Counted from the stretch's first letter, positions 37,142-47,268 are shown. The stretch: DNA of 64,000 nt from Tardibacter chloracetimidivorans (GCF_001890385.1 NZ_CP018221.1:1971501-2035500); one strand, 5' to 3'. Program-made: numbers and translations. Notes: generated by a model not told the origin, from the letters alone.

Positions 37142-37232
37142 AATTATTCGGTCGCTCGGGTCGTCTACTTCAATTTGGCAAATGGTTCGAAGATTCTGGC
37201 CTAGATTAGGTAGCTGCTAACGATATTAGGCG

Positions 37233-38431
37233 AGAGGCACGACGCATAAGGTGTTCAGATGAATTTTGATTGGCCATTGAGGTTTGGAGCGTTCATGTCT
37301 CCGGTGCATTCGTCGCACGAGGATCCGACGGTTGCGCTGCATCGGGATGTGGAGTTGATCCAGTGGATGGAGCGGCACGGGTTCGACGAGGCGTGGATGG
37401 GCGAACATCATTCGACGGGCTGGGAGGTGGTCGGCTCGCCGGAGGTGTTCCTTGCCTATGCGGCGGCGCGGACCGAGCGCATCCGGCTTGGCACCGGGGT
37501 GATTTCGCTGCCCTATCATCATCCCTTCAACGTGGCGGAGCGGCTTGTCCTGCTCGATCATCTGACGCGGGGTCGAGCGATCCTTGGGGTGGGTCCCGGG
37601 GCCTTGCCCTATGACGCCTATCTCTACGGACTGGAGACGACGGACCTGCGGCCGATGATGGAGGAGAGCCTGGAGGTGATCCTGCCGCTGCTGCGAGGCG
37701 AGGCGGTCACGCGCAAGACGAAATACTGGGAACTGCGCGACGCCAGGCTGCAGCTTTCGCCGCTGACGCGGCCGCGCTTCGAGGTCGCAGTGACATCGAT
37801 GGTCTCGCCCTCTGGCTCGAAACTGGCGGGCAAACATGGACTGTCGATCCTGTCCCTGAACGCATCAATGTCGGCGTCGATGAACTTCCTGAAGACAAAC
37901 TGGGGCATTGCCGAGGATGAGGCCGCGCAGCACGGCCAGACGGTCGACCGCCGCAACTGGCGGCTGGTCTGCCCGATGCACATCGCCGAGACGCGTGAAC
38001 AGGCGCGCCGCGACGTGCGCGACGGTCTGGCGCGCTGGGCTTGGTACAACAGCAAGATCAACGCGCTCGGCATTATCCCTGAAGGGGCGGATACGGTCGA
38101 CCAGCAGATCGAGGTGCTGATCGAGAACGGGTTTGCGGTCATCGGCACGCCTGATGACGCGGCCGCGCAGATCGCACGATTGTGGGAGCATTCGGGGGGC
38201 TTCGGCACCTTCCTGCTATGGTCGCACGACTGGGCCAACCGCGAGGCGACATGGCGCTCCTATGCGCTCTTTGGTACCGAGGTCGCGCCGCGCTTCCGCG
38301 GCAGCACCGCTGCGCTCAAGGCCGCCGAGGACTATGCCCTCACCCAATATGCCGCCCTCGGCAACCAAACCGGTGTCGCCATCCAAAAAGCAACCGAAAA
38401 ATATCACGCACAAAAACAGCACGACGCTGCT
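37233..38431 (+). repeat. 1,199-bp inverted repeat, copy B
   Basis: This is the partner of 26253-27451 in opposite orientation; see that entry for the extent of identity. The sequences outside both borders are unrelated. Confidence 0.9.
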
Positions 38432-38455
38432 GCTAATGGCGTGACTGGACAGTAG
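37259..38455 (+). CDS. luciferase-like flavin-dependent monooxygenase (copy B of inverted pair)
   Basis: A 398-aa LLM-class protein, the same as the one encoded at 26229-27425 up to KQHDAA. The C-terminus here is ANGVTGQ, whereas copy A ends PDALRRG. The 26 bp before the start, including a region ahead of the ATG, are also shared, but the upstream promoters differ. It follows the TonB receptor by 117 bp and precedes another LLM gene by 75 bp, so it probably belongs to a receptor-monooxygenase operon. Confidence 0.92.
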   Translation: MNFDWPLRFGAFMSPVHSSHEDPTVALHRDVELIQWMERHGFDEAWMGEHHSTGWEVVGSPEVFLAYAAARTERIRLGTGVISLPYHHPFNVAERLVLLDHLTRGRAILGVGPGALPYDAYLYGLETTDLRPMMEESLEVILPLLRGEAVTRKTKYWELRDARLQLSPLTRPRFEVAVTSMVSPSGSKLAGKHGLSILSLNASMSASMNFLKTNWGIAEDEAAQHGQTVDRRNWRLVCPMHIAETREQARRDVRDGLARWAWYNSKINALGIIPEGADTVDQQIEVLIENGFAVIGTPDDAAAQIARLWEHSGGFGTFLLWSHDWANREATWRSYALFGTEVAPRFRGSTAALKAAEDYALTQYAALGNQTGVAIQKATEKYHAQKQHDAAANGVTGQ

Positions 38456-38530
38456 AAGATATATTGATTTTTCTATGAAGCGCGTTCCAGTCGGCACAGA
38501 CAGCGCCTCTCGCTCATAAGGAAAACCGCC

Positions 38531-39400
38531 ATGAAATTTGGTGTGCTGACGATGAATACGGATGAGTGCGTGGATCCGGTCCGCCTTGCGAAGGAGGCAG
38601 AAGCGCAAGGCATCGAGTCACTGTTCGTACCGGATCATTCCCATGTTCCCGTCACGCGCCGACTTCCCTATGGCGGTCCGACCGATGCGTTCGATGCATC
38701 CCCTGGGGACATGCCGCGCGATTATTATCGAAACAGGGACCAGTTGCTCACGCTGGCGGCCATCGCCGCAGTGACGACGACGCTGAAGATCGGAACAGGC
38801 GTGTGTCTCGTCGTTCAGCGGGACCCCATCCTGCTCGCCAAGGAAATCGCGACACTCGATCATCTTTCGCAAGGCCGATTGATTTTCGGCATCGGCGCCG
38901 GCGCACCCTGGAACGAAGAGGAAATGCGCAATCACGGGACCGACCCGCGCACCAGGTTCACCTTGCTGGGGGAACGCATGGCGGCGATGAAAGCCATATG
39001 GGCCAATGATCAGGCCGAATATCATGGCCGGTTCGTCGATTTCGAGCCGCTTCATTCCTGGCCCAAACCCGCTCAGAAACCCCATCCGCCGATACTGGTC
39101 GGCGGTTGGGCGCCGTCGTCTCTTGATCGCGTCCTCAGCTATGGGGATGGGTGGATGCCGGGAGATGGAGGCAATCTCGCCCAGCTCTCGGAGATGATTA
39201 GGCAATTGCAAGATCGCGCGGTCAAAGCCGGGCGCGGCCCCGTCGAGATAACGATTTTCATGGGCAGTCTCGATCGGGTCGATGAGTATGCGGCCATGGG
39301 TGTTTCGCGTTGCGTTTTCATGCTCCCGAGCATCCCTCATGATGACACGTTCAGGACACTGGAAGAAATCTCCGCCGCCGCCCGCCGTTTCGGGGCATGA
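38531..39400 (+). CDS. luciferase-like oxidoreductase, F420-type subfamily
   Basis: A 289-aa LLM protein. It starts MKFGVLTMNTDECVDP and contains GIESLFVPDHSHVPV, LKIGTGVCLVVQRDPILLAKE and LDHLSQGRLIFGIGAGAPWNEEE is split over adjacent residues. PHPPILVGGWAPSSLDR and YGDGWMPG are typical of the short LLM subfamily often predicted to use F420. It is the third gene in the plus-strand set after the receptor. Substrate and cofactor are unknown. Confidence 0.88.
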   Translation: MKFGVLTMNTDECVDPVRLAKEAEAQGIESLFVPDHSHVPVTRRLPYGGPTDAFDASPGDMPRDYYRNRDQLLTLAAIAAVTTTLKIGTGVCLVVQRDPILLAKEIATLDHLSQGRLIFGIGAGAPWNEEEMRNHGTDPRTRFTLLGERMAAMKAIWANDQAEYHGRFVDFEPLHSWPKPAQKPHPPILVGGWAPSSLDRVLSYGDGWMPGDGGNLAQLSEMIRQLQDRAVKAGRGPVEITIFMGSLDRVDEYAAMGVSRCVFMLPSIPHDDTFRTLEEISAAARRFGA

Positions 39401-39792
39401 GTACGCAAATACCAAATATCCAGGACGATGGAATGGACGTGACCACGCGGGGGCGCAGCGTCCGTCGTGCTAGAGCTTCCATCATCGATCGTTCGAACAG
39501 GTTGAAGTCGCTCTCAATCGCGGGCGTGAACCGCCAGATGTGCACCCACTTCGGTCGGTTCTACTCGGTGGTCGATGCGGTGGAAAAGCGGCCTGTCCAG
39601 CAGGCATTTCAGCTTTATAATTCCCACCGAGATAGTTGGCTACGATACATTGCAATGTCGATCACCAGGAAATAGCGGAGGAAATAGAGATCTATCGTAG
39701 ATGTTATTTATACCATGCTTTTGCACCTTTTCAATTTCTCTCTAGCAGGATGTTTCCTAAAGACTGAAAGACTGGTAAGGACAGGAGAGTAT
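39401..39792. other. intergenic stretch before acyl-CoA dehydrogenase
   Basis: About 390 bp. An open frame of 92 codons (39397-39675) overlaps the LLM stop but shows no recognisable motif and unusual composition, so it is not called. AGGAG at 39782-39786 is the ribosome site of the next gene. A promoter probably lies in the A+T-rich part at 39690-39760. Confidence 0.45.
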
Positions 39793-40938
39793 ATGGCGGA
39801 CTTCGATTTTGGGCTCAGCGAAATGGCCGAAGCTATCCGGGAAACGGCGCAACGATTTGCCGCTGGAAGGATCGCTCCCCTCGCCGCGCGGATCGATGCC
39901 GAAGACTGGTTCCCACGCGAGCTTTGGTCCGAAATGGGAGCGCTCGGCTTGCATGGGATCACGGTCGAGGAAGAAGATGGCGGCTTAGGGCTGGGCTATC
40001 TTGAACATGTCGTGGCACAGGAAGAAGTCGCGCGTGCATCCGCCTCGATCGGCCTCAGCTACGGGGCGCATTCGAACCTGTGCGTCAACCAGCTGCGCCG
40101 GTGGGGCAATGCCAGGCAGAAACGCCGCTATCTCCCCAAGCTGATCGCGGGCGAACATGTCGGCAGTCTCGCCATGTCGGAAGCCGGCGCGGGATCGGAC
40201 GTCGTCTCGATGAAGCTGCGTGCCGACAAGAGAGGCGACCGCTACATCCTCAACGGCACGAAGTTCTGGATCACCAATGCCCCCTTTGCGGATACGCTCG
40301 TCGTCTATGCCAGGACAGGGCAAGGATCGCGCGGCATCACCACCTTCATCATAGAGAAGGATATGCCCGGCTTCTCGATCGGCCAGCAGATCGACAAGAT
40401 GGGGATGCGCGGTTCGCCGACGGCCGAACTTGTCTTCAATGACTGTGAGGTGCCGGAAGAGAATGTGATGGGGCCGCTGAATGGCGGCGTCGGCATCCTG
40501 ATGTCGGGCCTCGACTATGAGCGCGCCGTGCTCGCTGGAATTCAGTTGGGCATCATGCAGGCGTGTCTCGACGTTGTCCTGCCCTATCTGCGCGAGCGCA
40601 AGCAGTTCGGCAAGCCCATCGGCGCCTTCCAGCTTATGCAGGCAAAGGTCGCCGACATGTATGTCGCGCTCAATTCCGCGCGCGCCTATGTCTATGCGGT
40701 GGCGAAGGCGTGTGACGCCGGCAGGACCACGCGCTTCGACGCCGCGGGCGCGATCCTGCTTGCCAGCGAGAACGCCATGAAGGTGTCGCTCGAGGCCGTG
40801 CAGGCGCTGGGCGGTGCCGGCTATACGAAGGATTGGCCGGTCGAGCGCTTCATGCGCGACGCCAAGCTGCTCGACATCGGCGCGGGCACCAATGAGATCA
40901 GACGCATGCTGATCGGACGGGAGCTGCTGGGCGTATGA
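39793..40938 (+). CDS. acyl-CoA dehydrogenase (isovaleryl-CoA type)
   Basis: A 381-aa flavoprotein that oxidises short branched acyl-CoA to the enoyl-CoA. Family motifs are [20 protein letters not shown] and [19 protein letters not shown] in the middle domain. The C-terminal helical domain has [44 protein letters not shown] and [17 protein letters not shown] is the usual end. The start at 39793 has AGGAG in front; the longer frame from 39715 is not supported. In leucine or isoprenoid catabolism this gene is followed by the carboxylase beta subunit. Here only a wreck of that gene remains. Confidence 0.92.
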   Translation: MADFDFGLSEMAEAIRETAQRFAAGRIAPLAARIDAEDWFPRELWSEMGALGLHGITVEEEDGGLGLGYLEHVVAQEEVARASASIGLSYGAHSNLCVNQLRRWGNARQKRRYLPKLIAGEHVGSLAMSEAGAGSDVVSMKLRADKRGDRYILNGTKFWITNAPFADTLVVYARTGQGSRGITTFIIEKDMPGFSIGQQIDKMGMRGSPTAELVFNDCEVPEENVMGPLNGGVGILMSGLDYERAVLAGIQLGIMQACLDVVLPYLRERKQFGKPIGAFQLMQAKVADMYVALNSARAYVYAVAKACDAGRTTRFDAAGAILLASENAMKVSLEAVQALGGAGYTKDWPVERFMRDAKLLDIGAGTNEIRRMLIGRELLGV

Positions 40939-41080
40939 CGGTGCTCAAGACCTTGACCAACGTCGGCTCGTCCGAATCGTCGCCAATTCGGCGCACAATC
41001 ACGCGCTGGCGACCGAGCTTCGGGCAAAGGTCGCAACCACCGCGCCGGGCGGCTCGGACGCCGCCGTTGACACAAATACC
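40935..41080 (+). pseudogene. acyl-CoA carboxylase beta subunit, 5' fragment
   Basis: The start ATG overlaps the dehydrogenase stop. The first frame reads [14 protein letters not shown]; then one base is missing and the frame that continues reads VANSAHNHALATELRAKVA, the N-terminus of methylcrotonyl- or geranyl-CoA carboxylase beta chains. Homology stops near 41080, where IS3-type sequence starts. Both the single-base deletion and the truncation make this gene dead. Confidence 0.8.
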
Positions 41081-41097
41081 TGTTCGCCCATTGTGCT

Positions 41098-41411
41098 ATG
41101 GCGCCGAATTTACCGGGCGCCTGGTCGACCTGTGGGCGTACCACCATGGTGTGCGGATCGACTTCAGCCGCCCCGGCAAACACACCGACAACGCCTATAT
41201 CGAGACGTTCAACGGGTCATTCCGGGATGAATGTCTCAACGTCCACTGGTTCGCTTCGCTGCCCGAGGCGAAGCGGCTGATCGAGGCCCGGAGGCGGGAC
41301 TAAAATGTTAGCCGTCCTCACATGGGTTTTGGCAATCTGAGCCCGGCGGAATATCTTGCCGGATCAGTATTTTGCCCGGCCCCGATCGGGGCCGGGCAAG
41401 TCGGAAGCTAA
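41098..41411 (+). pseudogene. IS3-family transposase OrfB, 3' fragment
   Basis: The translation contains YGAEFTGRLVDLWAYHHGVRID and IETFNGSFRDECLNVHWF, the C-terminal integrase part with the final catalytic Glu of IS3 (IS407-like) transposases. A TAA replaces the usual Tyr codon after ARRRD; the same frame then goes on as NVSRPHMGFGNLSPAEYL to a stop at 41411. The N-terminal part and OrfA are missing. Confidence 0.85.
41372..41399. repeat. 28-bp perfect palindrome
   Basis: TTGCCCGGCCCCGA is followed directly by its complement, without a loop, at the end of the IS3 remnant. It may be a transcription terminator or part of the IS end; the absence of a spacer is unusual. Confidence 0.7.
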
Positions 41412-41497
41412 CGCTGCACCCGGACCACCAATCCCAAGCGCTTCAGTTCCCCGAAGGGCTCTCTTCAGAATTGGACCAATTTTCTCAAGGCAGACTA

Positions 41498-42549
41498 GAG
41501 CATCGAGCGTTTAATCGTGTGCATATCCGGCGGCGATGAAGTAGTTGCGGCATTCGTCGGGCGGATAGAGGTCGCAGATGCTGCCGACGGCTCGCCAGAG
41601 GTCATCGATCGTCCTGGCCCCGATGCGCCTGAGGTGCGCTTTCAGTTTTGAGAAGGCCATCTCGATCGGGTTGAGATCAGGGCTGTATGGCGGGAGGAAG
41701 AGGAACCAGGCGCCGCGCTGCTTGAGGATCGCCTTGGCCTTTTCGCTCTTGTGGCTCGGCAGGTTGTCGAGGATCACGACGTCGCCCGGATCGAGTGTCG
41801 GCGCGAGCTGGGTTTCCACGTAGATTTCGAAGATCTCTTTGGTCATCGGCCGATCGATGATCCAGGGAGCGGTCAGGCCGTCGCACCGTAATCCTGCTAT
41901 GAAGGTCTGCGTCTTCCAATGGCCAAATGGCGCGCGTCCCTTCAGGCGCTGGCCACGGCGAGCCCGCCCCCGCAGACGCGTCATTTTCGTCGTGGTCGCT
42001 GTCTCATCGATGAATACCAAGCGGTGCGCCTGCTCGCGCATGCGCGGCTGGCGATGCAGCCGCCATCGCCGACGAGCCTCGCAAACATCATCGCGTCCGC
42101 ACTCCGAGGCCAGAAGCTGTTTTTTTATATCTGAAGCCCGCTCCCAGAAGGGCGCGCGACAATGAGGCTGGATGAACACGCATCTTCGTCGTCGCCTCAA
42201 GCTTTGCCGCAAGCTCGGGCATGCTGATATCCGACTGCGCCTCCACCCAGCGGATCAGCATTGTCATGTACGGCGCAAGCTTGCCTGCTCCCGGCGGCCG
42301 CCCCTGCCGCGCCGGAGCCGCCGACCCCGTCTTCGCCACACGCTGCACAAGCTTGATCGCGCAGCTCACGCTCACTCCAAATCGCCGCGCCGCATCACGT
42401 CGCGAATGACCCGCCGCCACATGATCAGATATCCGATTCCGAAGATCGCTCGAAAAGGCTTTCCCCATGATCCACCTCCAGCAACGGTGAATCATATTTT
42501 CCGGTCGCTGGGAATCCTTGGCCTGATTCCTATTTCACGCCCGTTGCTC
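41498..42549 (-). mobile_element. IS630-family insertion sequence, second type, copy 2 (1,052 bp)
   Basis: The same element as at 5978-7029, in opposite orientation. It has the same terminal repeats and is flanked by TA in CTAG at both ends (41495-41498 and 42549-42552). All translations match those of copy 1. It sits in non-coding debris between the IS3 fragment and the recombinase remnant. Confidence 0.93.
41511..42468 (-). CDS. IS630 transposase, two frames (copy 2)
   Basis: The protein is identical to that at 6059-7016. It starts [12 protein letters not shown] with the helix-turn-helix [15 protein letters not shown]. It then shifts frame at the run of seven A (plus-strand T-run near 42120-42126) and continues with DDE residues in [22 protein letters not shown] and [11 protein letters not shown]. 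The same +1 (or -2) shift is needed, so the shift site is fixed in the element. Confidence 0.88.
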
Positions 42550-43138
42550 TAGTTTGCGCAGATGCATCTAGTTGCTGACATTGTTTAGAAAAATTGGCAA
42601 AACAACCCGACTTTTAGTCAACTAGTCGATCATCTTGAAGCGGCCGCCGTCCGAACTTCCTACGAAAACGGTGTACGAAATGAAATCCGAGTTTGTCGTG
42701 ATTACTGATTGACGGATTAGGGAGATGCGCGTCGTCGATTTCGCTCTCGCCGAAACGATTCATTTGCCGGCGCTCGGGATAGAAGTACGGGGTAATGCCA
42801 CCCCAGCTCACGACATCCGGCAAGGCCGTTGGTATTAATGATGGTATCGAAATAATCGAGCAGAACAATACCGGCTTAATTTCAAGTAGTTAGCATCGGC
42901 ATGCGGCTCCCGTAGGGGTCACCAGCGACTAAGTATCTGTTTTAGTTGAATAATTGTCCTGGCGCCGATGCAGTAGAATGGCGGTTTTCTGCCGTTTTTC
43001 AGAGGCTCGCGCGGTGACTGCACCGGCAGAGACTCTCATTTCTCCCAAGTCGCTGACCGCGTGGGCATTTTTTCTCTGCCGCGGCTTTTGTGTGTCTCGG
43101 GATTTAGGCTGAGCACCTTGCGTCAGCTGGGACCGTCA
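42550..43138. other. gene-poor stretch after IS630 copy 2
   Basis: About 590 bp, partly A+T-rich. An 84-codon open frame at 42614-42868 on the minus strand shows no motif I recognise. No terminal repeats or RNA gene were found. It is probably decayed mobile DNA. Confidence 0.45.
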
Positions 43139-43440
43139 GGCGAGCAGCAGTTGTTCCTGCTCCGACCAGCTCAGCGGCAGGCCAGCGAGGTTCTGCAGGA
43201 AGCGGTTGGTCAGCCTGGGCGGCTGAGCGCCCTCGAACACAGCGGCAACGATGCCGGGCGAAAGATTGCTGAGGCGAAGCAGCCGTTTGTAGCGCTCCGG
43301 CGACCTGCCGAACTTGGCTGTGAGACTGTTGGCTTCGGCCTTGCCGTCGATGCTGGTCACCTGGTTCGCCAGATGCTCGGCGAGAATCTCGCAGAAGCGC
43401 CGCTCCAGCGCATTGGCGCTGGCTGCTGATATAGGCCTTG
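43139..43440 (-). pseudogene. large recombinase, C-terminal fragment
   Basis: The minus-strand frame reads AANALERRFCEILAEHL-like sequence followed by FGRSPERYKRLLRLSNLSPGIV and FLQNLAGLPLSWSEQEQLLL. This is the C-terminal tail found in zinc-ribbon 'recombinase family' serine integrases (LAPDIVEAI and LPLDWxxQ type motifs). The catalytic N-terminal domain is missing. Assignment rests on this tail only. Confidence 0.6.
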
Positions 43441-43466
43441 CGCGCGTCATATTGGGTATCGAGGCT

Positions 43467-43700
43467 GTGCATCTGATCAGAAACAGCATGAGCTTTGCGT
43501 CCGGGAAGGACCGCAAGCCAATCGCTCAGGCGCTTCGCAGCGTCTATTGTGCCGAGACGCCGGAGGCCGGCATGGCCGCGCTGGAATCGTTCGAAGAAGG
43601 CCCTTGGGACCGGAACACCCGCCTATCGCCCAGAACTGGCGGCGCCGCCACATGAGTGGGGTGAGGCGAAGAGCCAGTTCGCTGTGATCTCTGGCGAGAG
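43467..43700 (+). pseudogene. IS256-family transposase fragment
   Basis: VHLIRNSMSFASGKDRKPIAQALRSVY is split here but clearly matches the HLIRNSL.YASWKDRK block of IS256 (Mutator-like) transposases. AETPEAGMAALESFEEGPW follows. The frame then shifts and QNWRRRHMSGV is the next piece of the same protein. Both ends of the gene are missing. Confidence 0.82.
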
Positions 43701-43902
43701 GTTCGTCATCTGACGACAACCGGCCTCACGCACGAAATAACGGACACTCCCCGGTGACGCAGATAAATTTCCATGTGACGTTGGCAACTTCAGGTGCGCG
43801 CGTGGGTTCTTCCCTCATGCCCCGCCCCCGCGAGGTGGCTGCGTGCTTGGAGCGATTCCGGCCGTCCTACCCGTCCCGACACCAACCGACGAGGATATCA
43901 TC

Positions 43903-46131
43903 ATGGCCAAGAAGCCCGCATCGCCCAAGGCGACCCCGAAATCCGTCGGTAAGGTGGCGCCTCCCGATCTGGTAGGAGCGGATGTCGGAGGAGAATCTCC
44001 GCAAAAGGCGTCGCCCGTACCCCAGGACGCTGAGATTTCCTTTTCCTATACCGAGCCACAGGCAGATGGCGGCGAAACCCATCAGGTTGCCGACGATCGG
44101 ATCGCAACGCTTACCACCCAGCAAGGCATTCCCGTTGCGGACGACCAGAACAGCTTGAAGCAGGGTGTACGCGGTCCGGCGCTGCTTGAGGATTTTCATT
44201 TCCGCGAGAAAATCTTCCACTTTGATCATGAGCGCGTACCCGAGCGCGTCGTACATGCGCGCGGTTATGGCGTGCACGGGTTCTTCGAGCTGACCGACAG
44301 CCTTTCGGATGTAACACGTGCGGACCTGTTTCAGCGGGTTGGCGAACGCACGCCTGCCTTCGTCCGCTTCTCCACGGTCGCCGGTTCAAAGGGATCGTTC
44401 GACCTTGCACGCGATGTGCGGGGTTTCGCCGTCAAACTCTATACTCAGGAGGGCAATTGGGATCTGGTCGGCAACAACATCCCGGTGTTCTTCATCCAGG
44501 ATGCGATCAAATTCCCCGATCTGATCCACGCGGCCAAGCCCGAACCGGATCGCAACTTTCCACAGGCGCAGACCGCGCACGACAATTTCTGGGATTTTGT
44601 GAGCCTGACGCCTGAGAGCTTCCACATGATCATGTGGATCATGTCGGATCGCGCGATCCCTCGCTCATATCGTACAATGGAGGGCTTCGGCGTCCACACC
44701 TTCCGGCTGGTCGACGTCGAAGGCCGCTCCACCTTCGTTAAGTTCCACTGGAAGCCCAAGCAGGGCCTGCAGTCGGTGGTGTGGAACGAGGCGGTCAAGA
44801 TCAACGGCGCCGATCCCGATTTCCATCGCCGCGACCTGTGGGATGCGATCAATGGCGGCAACTTCCCCGAATGGGAGCTGGGCGTCCAACTGTTCGACGA
44901 TGATTTCGCCGACAGCTTCGACTTCGACGTGCTGGATGCGACCAAGATCATTCCGGAGGAACTGGTGCCAATCCGGGTGGTCGGCCGATTGGTGCTCGAC
45001 CGGGTGGTCGACAATTTCTTCGCGGAGACCGAGCAGGTCGCCTTCTGCACGCAGAATGTGCCTCCGGGCATAGATTTCTCGAACGACCCGCTGCTGCAGG
45101 GACGCAATTTTTCGTATCTCGATACCCAGATCAAAAGATTGGGCAGCCCGAACTTCACCCATATCCCGATCAATGCGCCCAAATGCCCGATGGCGCACTT
45201 CCAGCAGGACGGGCACATGGCGATGAGCAATCCCAAGGGCCGTGTGAACTATGAACCCAATAGCTGGGGTGCGGCGCAGGGCGGACCGCGCGAGGATCCG
45301 GTTCGTGGCTTCACCAGTTTCGCGGAGACCGCCGACGGTCCCAAACAGCGAGTGCGTTCGGAAAGCTTCGCCGATCATTACAGCCAGGCGCGACAGTTCC
45401 TCATAAGCCAGACGGCGATCGAGCAGAAGCATATCGGCGACGCCCTTGTATTCGAACTCTCCAAGGTCGAGCGGCCCGACATCCGTTCGCGGGTCGTGTC
45501 GCATCTGCTCAACATCGATGCGACGCTTGCGGAGACGGTCGCCGACGGGCTCGGGCTTGCCGTCCCTGACCGTGCAGTCGCCGCGCGCGCGCCAATCACC
45601 GATCTGGCTGCATCCGACAAGCTCAGCATCGTCAAAAACGGTCCTGCAAACTTCAAGGGGCGCAAGCTTGGTATCCTGCTCAGCGATGGTGCAGACGCCG
45701 CGATCTTCACTGCGCTGGTGAAGGCTGTCGATGCTGAAGGCGCGGTGTTTGAAGTTGTCGCACCCAAGATCGGTGGCGTGACGCTCTCAGACGGCACGAC
45801 GGTAGCCGCGAAGCATAAGATCGACGGCGGCCCCTCGGTCCTGTTCGATGCAGTGGTGGTCCTTGTCTCCGCCGAGGGCGCAGCGCTGTTGTCGCGCGAT
45901 GCCGCAGCCAAGGATTTTGTTACCGACGCATTTGCGCACTGCAAGTTCATCGGGGTCGGCGCGGATGCCGAAGCGATCTTCGTCGCGGCAGGCATATCGG
46001 AGGATCTCGACGAAGCCTGCCTGCCACTTGCCAAGGAAGTGGACGCGGCCACGTTCATCGAAGCTTGCCGGGAACTGCGCTTCTGGCCGCGCGAACTTGA
46101 AGTCGACCTGGACGCGAAGCCGGACGCCTGA
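43903..46131 (+). CDS. katE: large-subunit catalase (HPII type)
   Basis: A monofunctional haem catalase of 742 aa. The core (residues about 90-560) has the active-site His in [16 protein letters not shown], the Asn in [19 protein letters not shown] and the haem-ligand Tyr region [15 protein letters not shown]. The extra C-terminal flavodoxin-like (GATase1-like) domain begins near [15 protein letters not shown]. The start at 43903 has GAGGA upstream; the longer frame from 43843 is less likely. It converts hydrogen peroxide to water and oxygen, and converges with the flavoprotein gene two bases away. Confidence 0.95.
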   Translation: MAKKPASPKATPKSVGKVAPPDLVGADVGGESPQKASPVPQDAEISFSYTEPQADGGETHQVADDRIATLTTQQGIPVADDQNSLKQGVRGPALLEDFHFREKIFHFDHERVPERVVHARGYGVHGFFELTDSLSDVTRADLFQRVGERTPAFVRFSTVAGSKGSFDLARDVRGFAVKLYTQEGNWDLVGNNIPVFFIQDAIKFPDLIHAAKPEPDRNFPQAQTAHDNFWDFVSLTPESFHMIMWIMSDRAIPRSYRTMEGFGVHTFRLVDVEGRSTFVKFHWKPKQGLQSVVWNEAVKINGADPDFHRRDLWDAINGGNFPEWELGVQLFDDDFADSFDFDVLDATKIIPEELVPIRVVGRLVLDRVVDNFFAETEQVAFCTQNVPPGIDFSNDPLLQGRNFSYLDTQIKRLGSPNFTHIPINAPKCPMAHFQQDGHMAMSNPKGRVNYEPNSWGAAQGGPREDPVRGFTSFAETADGPKQRVRSESFADHYSQARQFLISQTAIEQKHIGDALVFELSKVERPDIRSRVVSHLLNIDATLAETVADGLGLAVPDRAVAARAPITDLAASDKLSIVKNGPANFKGRKLGILLSDGADAAIFTALVKAVDAEGAVFEVVAPKIGGVTLSDGTTVAAKHKIDGGPSVLFDAVVVLVSAEGAALLSRDAAAKDFVTDAFAHCKFIGVGADAEAIFVAAGISEDLDEACLPLAKEVDAATFIEACRELRFWPRELEVDLDAKPDA

Positions 46132-46132
46132 C

Positions 46133-47110
46133 CTATCGCAGAAGCGGTGTCTGCGCGGCCAGGTCGTTACGGATCGTGGTTGCGGCGACACCACCTTCGC
46201 CCATGGCGTGGCTGATCTGATCCAGGCCCAGCACGACATCGCCAGCAGCATAAAGACCCGGCACATTGGTCCGCTGATGCGCGTCGACCGTCAGGCAGCC
46301 ATCCTCGGAGCGGTGCGCCCCGACCTGGCCCGCAAGCTCCGAGCGGACCTCCGATCCAAGGGCGGGATAGATGCTGTCGAACGCATGCGGCCCGGACGGC
46401 AGATCGAGCAGAATCTTGTCGTCCCTCAGCAGGACGCCGCGATAATCCTCGGCGAGCTTGATGCCTGCATCGCGCACGGACGCAAGTTCCCGGGCGGACA
46501 ATTCATGTTTCAATCCAGGCGCGACCAGCGTTATGTCGGCAGTATACCCGCGCAGGAAAAGAGCTTCGGTGCATCCCCGCTGCCCGGTACCGATGACGGC
46601 GATCGAGCGATCGGTCACCTCAAAACCGTCGCAGATCGGGCAGTAACGCAACCTGCCGCTGGCCAGCGCCTGGATGTGTGTCTCGTCATCGATCATCGGC
46701 GGGCGGCGATTGACGACCCCGGTGGCGAGCAGGACGGCGCGCGCGCCTATCGTAAATTCAGCGGTTCGAGCGATGAAGCCGTCCTCGTGCTGCTCAAGGG
46801 ACTCCACATGGCCGTTGCGGAGTGCCGTGCGATAGAGGCTCGCCTGTTCCCGCATCCGCGTCAGCAAATCCGGGCCTGAGATGCCTTCCGGGAAGCCGGC
46901 ATGATTGCGAGTGAGCGGAATGAGACTTGCTCGACTCTCGCCTGCATCAATGACGGTGATGGAGAGATGGAAGCGGGCCAGATAAATCGCCGCCGTCAGT
47001 CCCGCCGGACCGCCGCCGATAATCAGGCAATCACAAGCCCCCTGCGTCGAGACGGCGCCAGGTTCGCTCCGCGTGCTGGCGTGCGGACGGACGGAGGATT
47101 CGGACGGCAC
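46133..47110 (-). CDS. thioredoxin-reductase-like FAD/NAD(P) oxidoreductase
   Basis: A 325-aa protein with the FAD motif [20 protein letters not shown] near residue 28 and a second nucleotide motif [22 protein letters not shown] motif places two cysteines like the CATCDG of thioredoxin reductases. [11 protein letters not shown] closes the FAD site. It starts with GTG at 47110, overlapping the stop of the 52-aa gene (TAGTG). It may supply electrons to the diiron-type protein encoded upstream in the same run; that is inference. Confidence 0.88.
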   Translation of the reverse strand: MPSESSVRPHASTRSEPGAVSTQGACDCLIIGGGPAGLTAAIYLARFHLSITVIDAGESRASLIPLTRNHAGFPEGISGPDLLTRMREQASLYRTALRNGHVESLEQHEDGFIARTAEFTIGARAVLLATGVVNRRPPMIDDETHIQALASGRLRYCPICDGFEVTDRSIAVIGTGQRGCTEALFLRGYTADITLVAPGLKHELSARELASVRDAGIKLAEDYRGVLLRDDKILLDLPSGPHAFDSIYPALGSEVRSELAGQVGAHRSEDGCLTVDAHQRTNVPGLYAAGDVVLGLDQISHAMGEGGVAATTIRNDLAAQTPLLR

Positions 47111-47268
47111 TATTTTTCGACCTGCGCCATCAGCCGAGCCTTACGCTCTTTCTCATGCCGTCCTGCCTTTGCATAATGCTGGAGGGAGCAATGGTCGCTG
47201 CGGCCTTGCGGGAGATATAGCTGGCCATCAGCGACGGTATCCAGGGTTTGATTCCTGCTGTCATTCAT
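47110..47268 (-). CDS. 52-aa small protein, unknown function
   Basis: A short frame starting [15 protein letters not shown] and ending RLMAQVEK. Its start overlaps the end of the diiron-protein gene (the ATG lies three bases before that TGA), and its stop overlaps the GTG of the flavoprotein gene. This tight packing on both sides supports translation. It contains one Cys and two His in SDHCSLQHY and a basic end. I do not recognise it; a small accessory subunit or peptide substrate is possible. Confidence 0.6.
   Translation of the reverse strand: MNDSRNQTLDTVADGQLYLPQGRSDHCSLQHYAKAGRHEKERKARLMAQVEK

Noticed and set aside
39397-39675. 92-codon frame overlapping the LLM stop
   Set aside because: The overlap is attractive, but composition and lack of any recognisable feature argue against a gene.
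42614-42868. 84-codon frame on the minus strand
   Set aside because: No motif, no clear ribosome site and surrounded by mobile-element debris.
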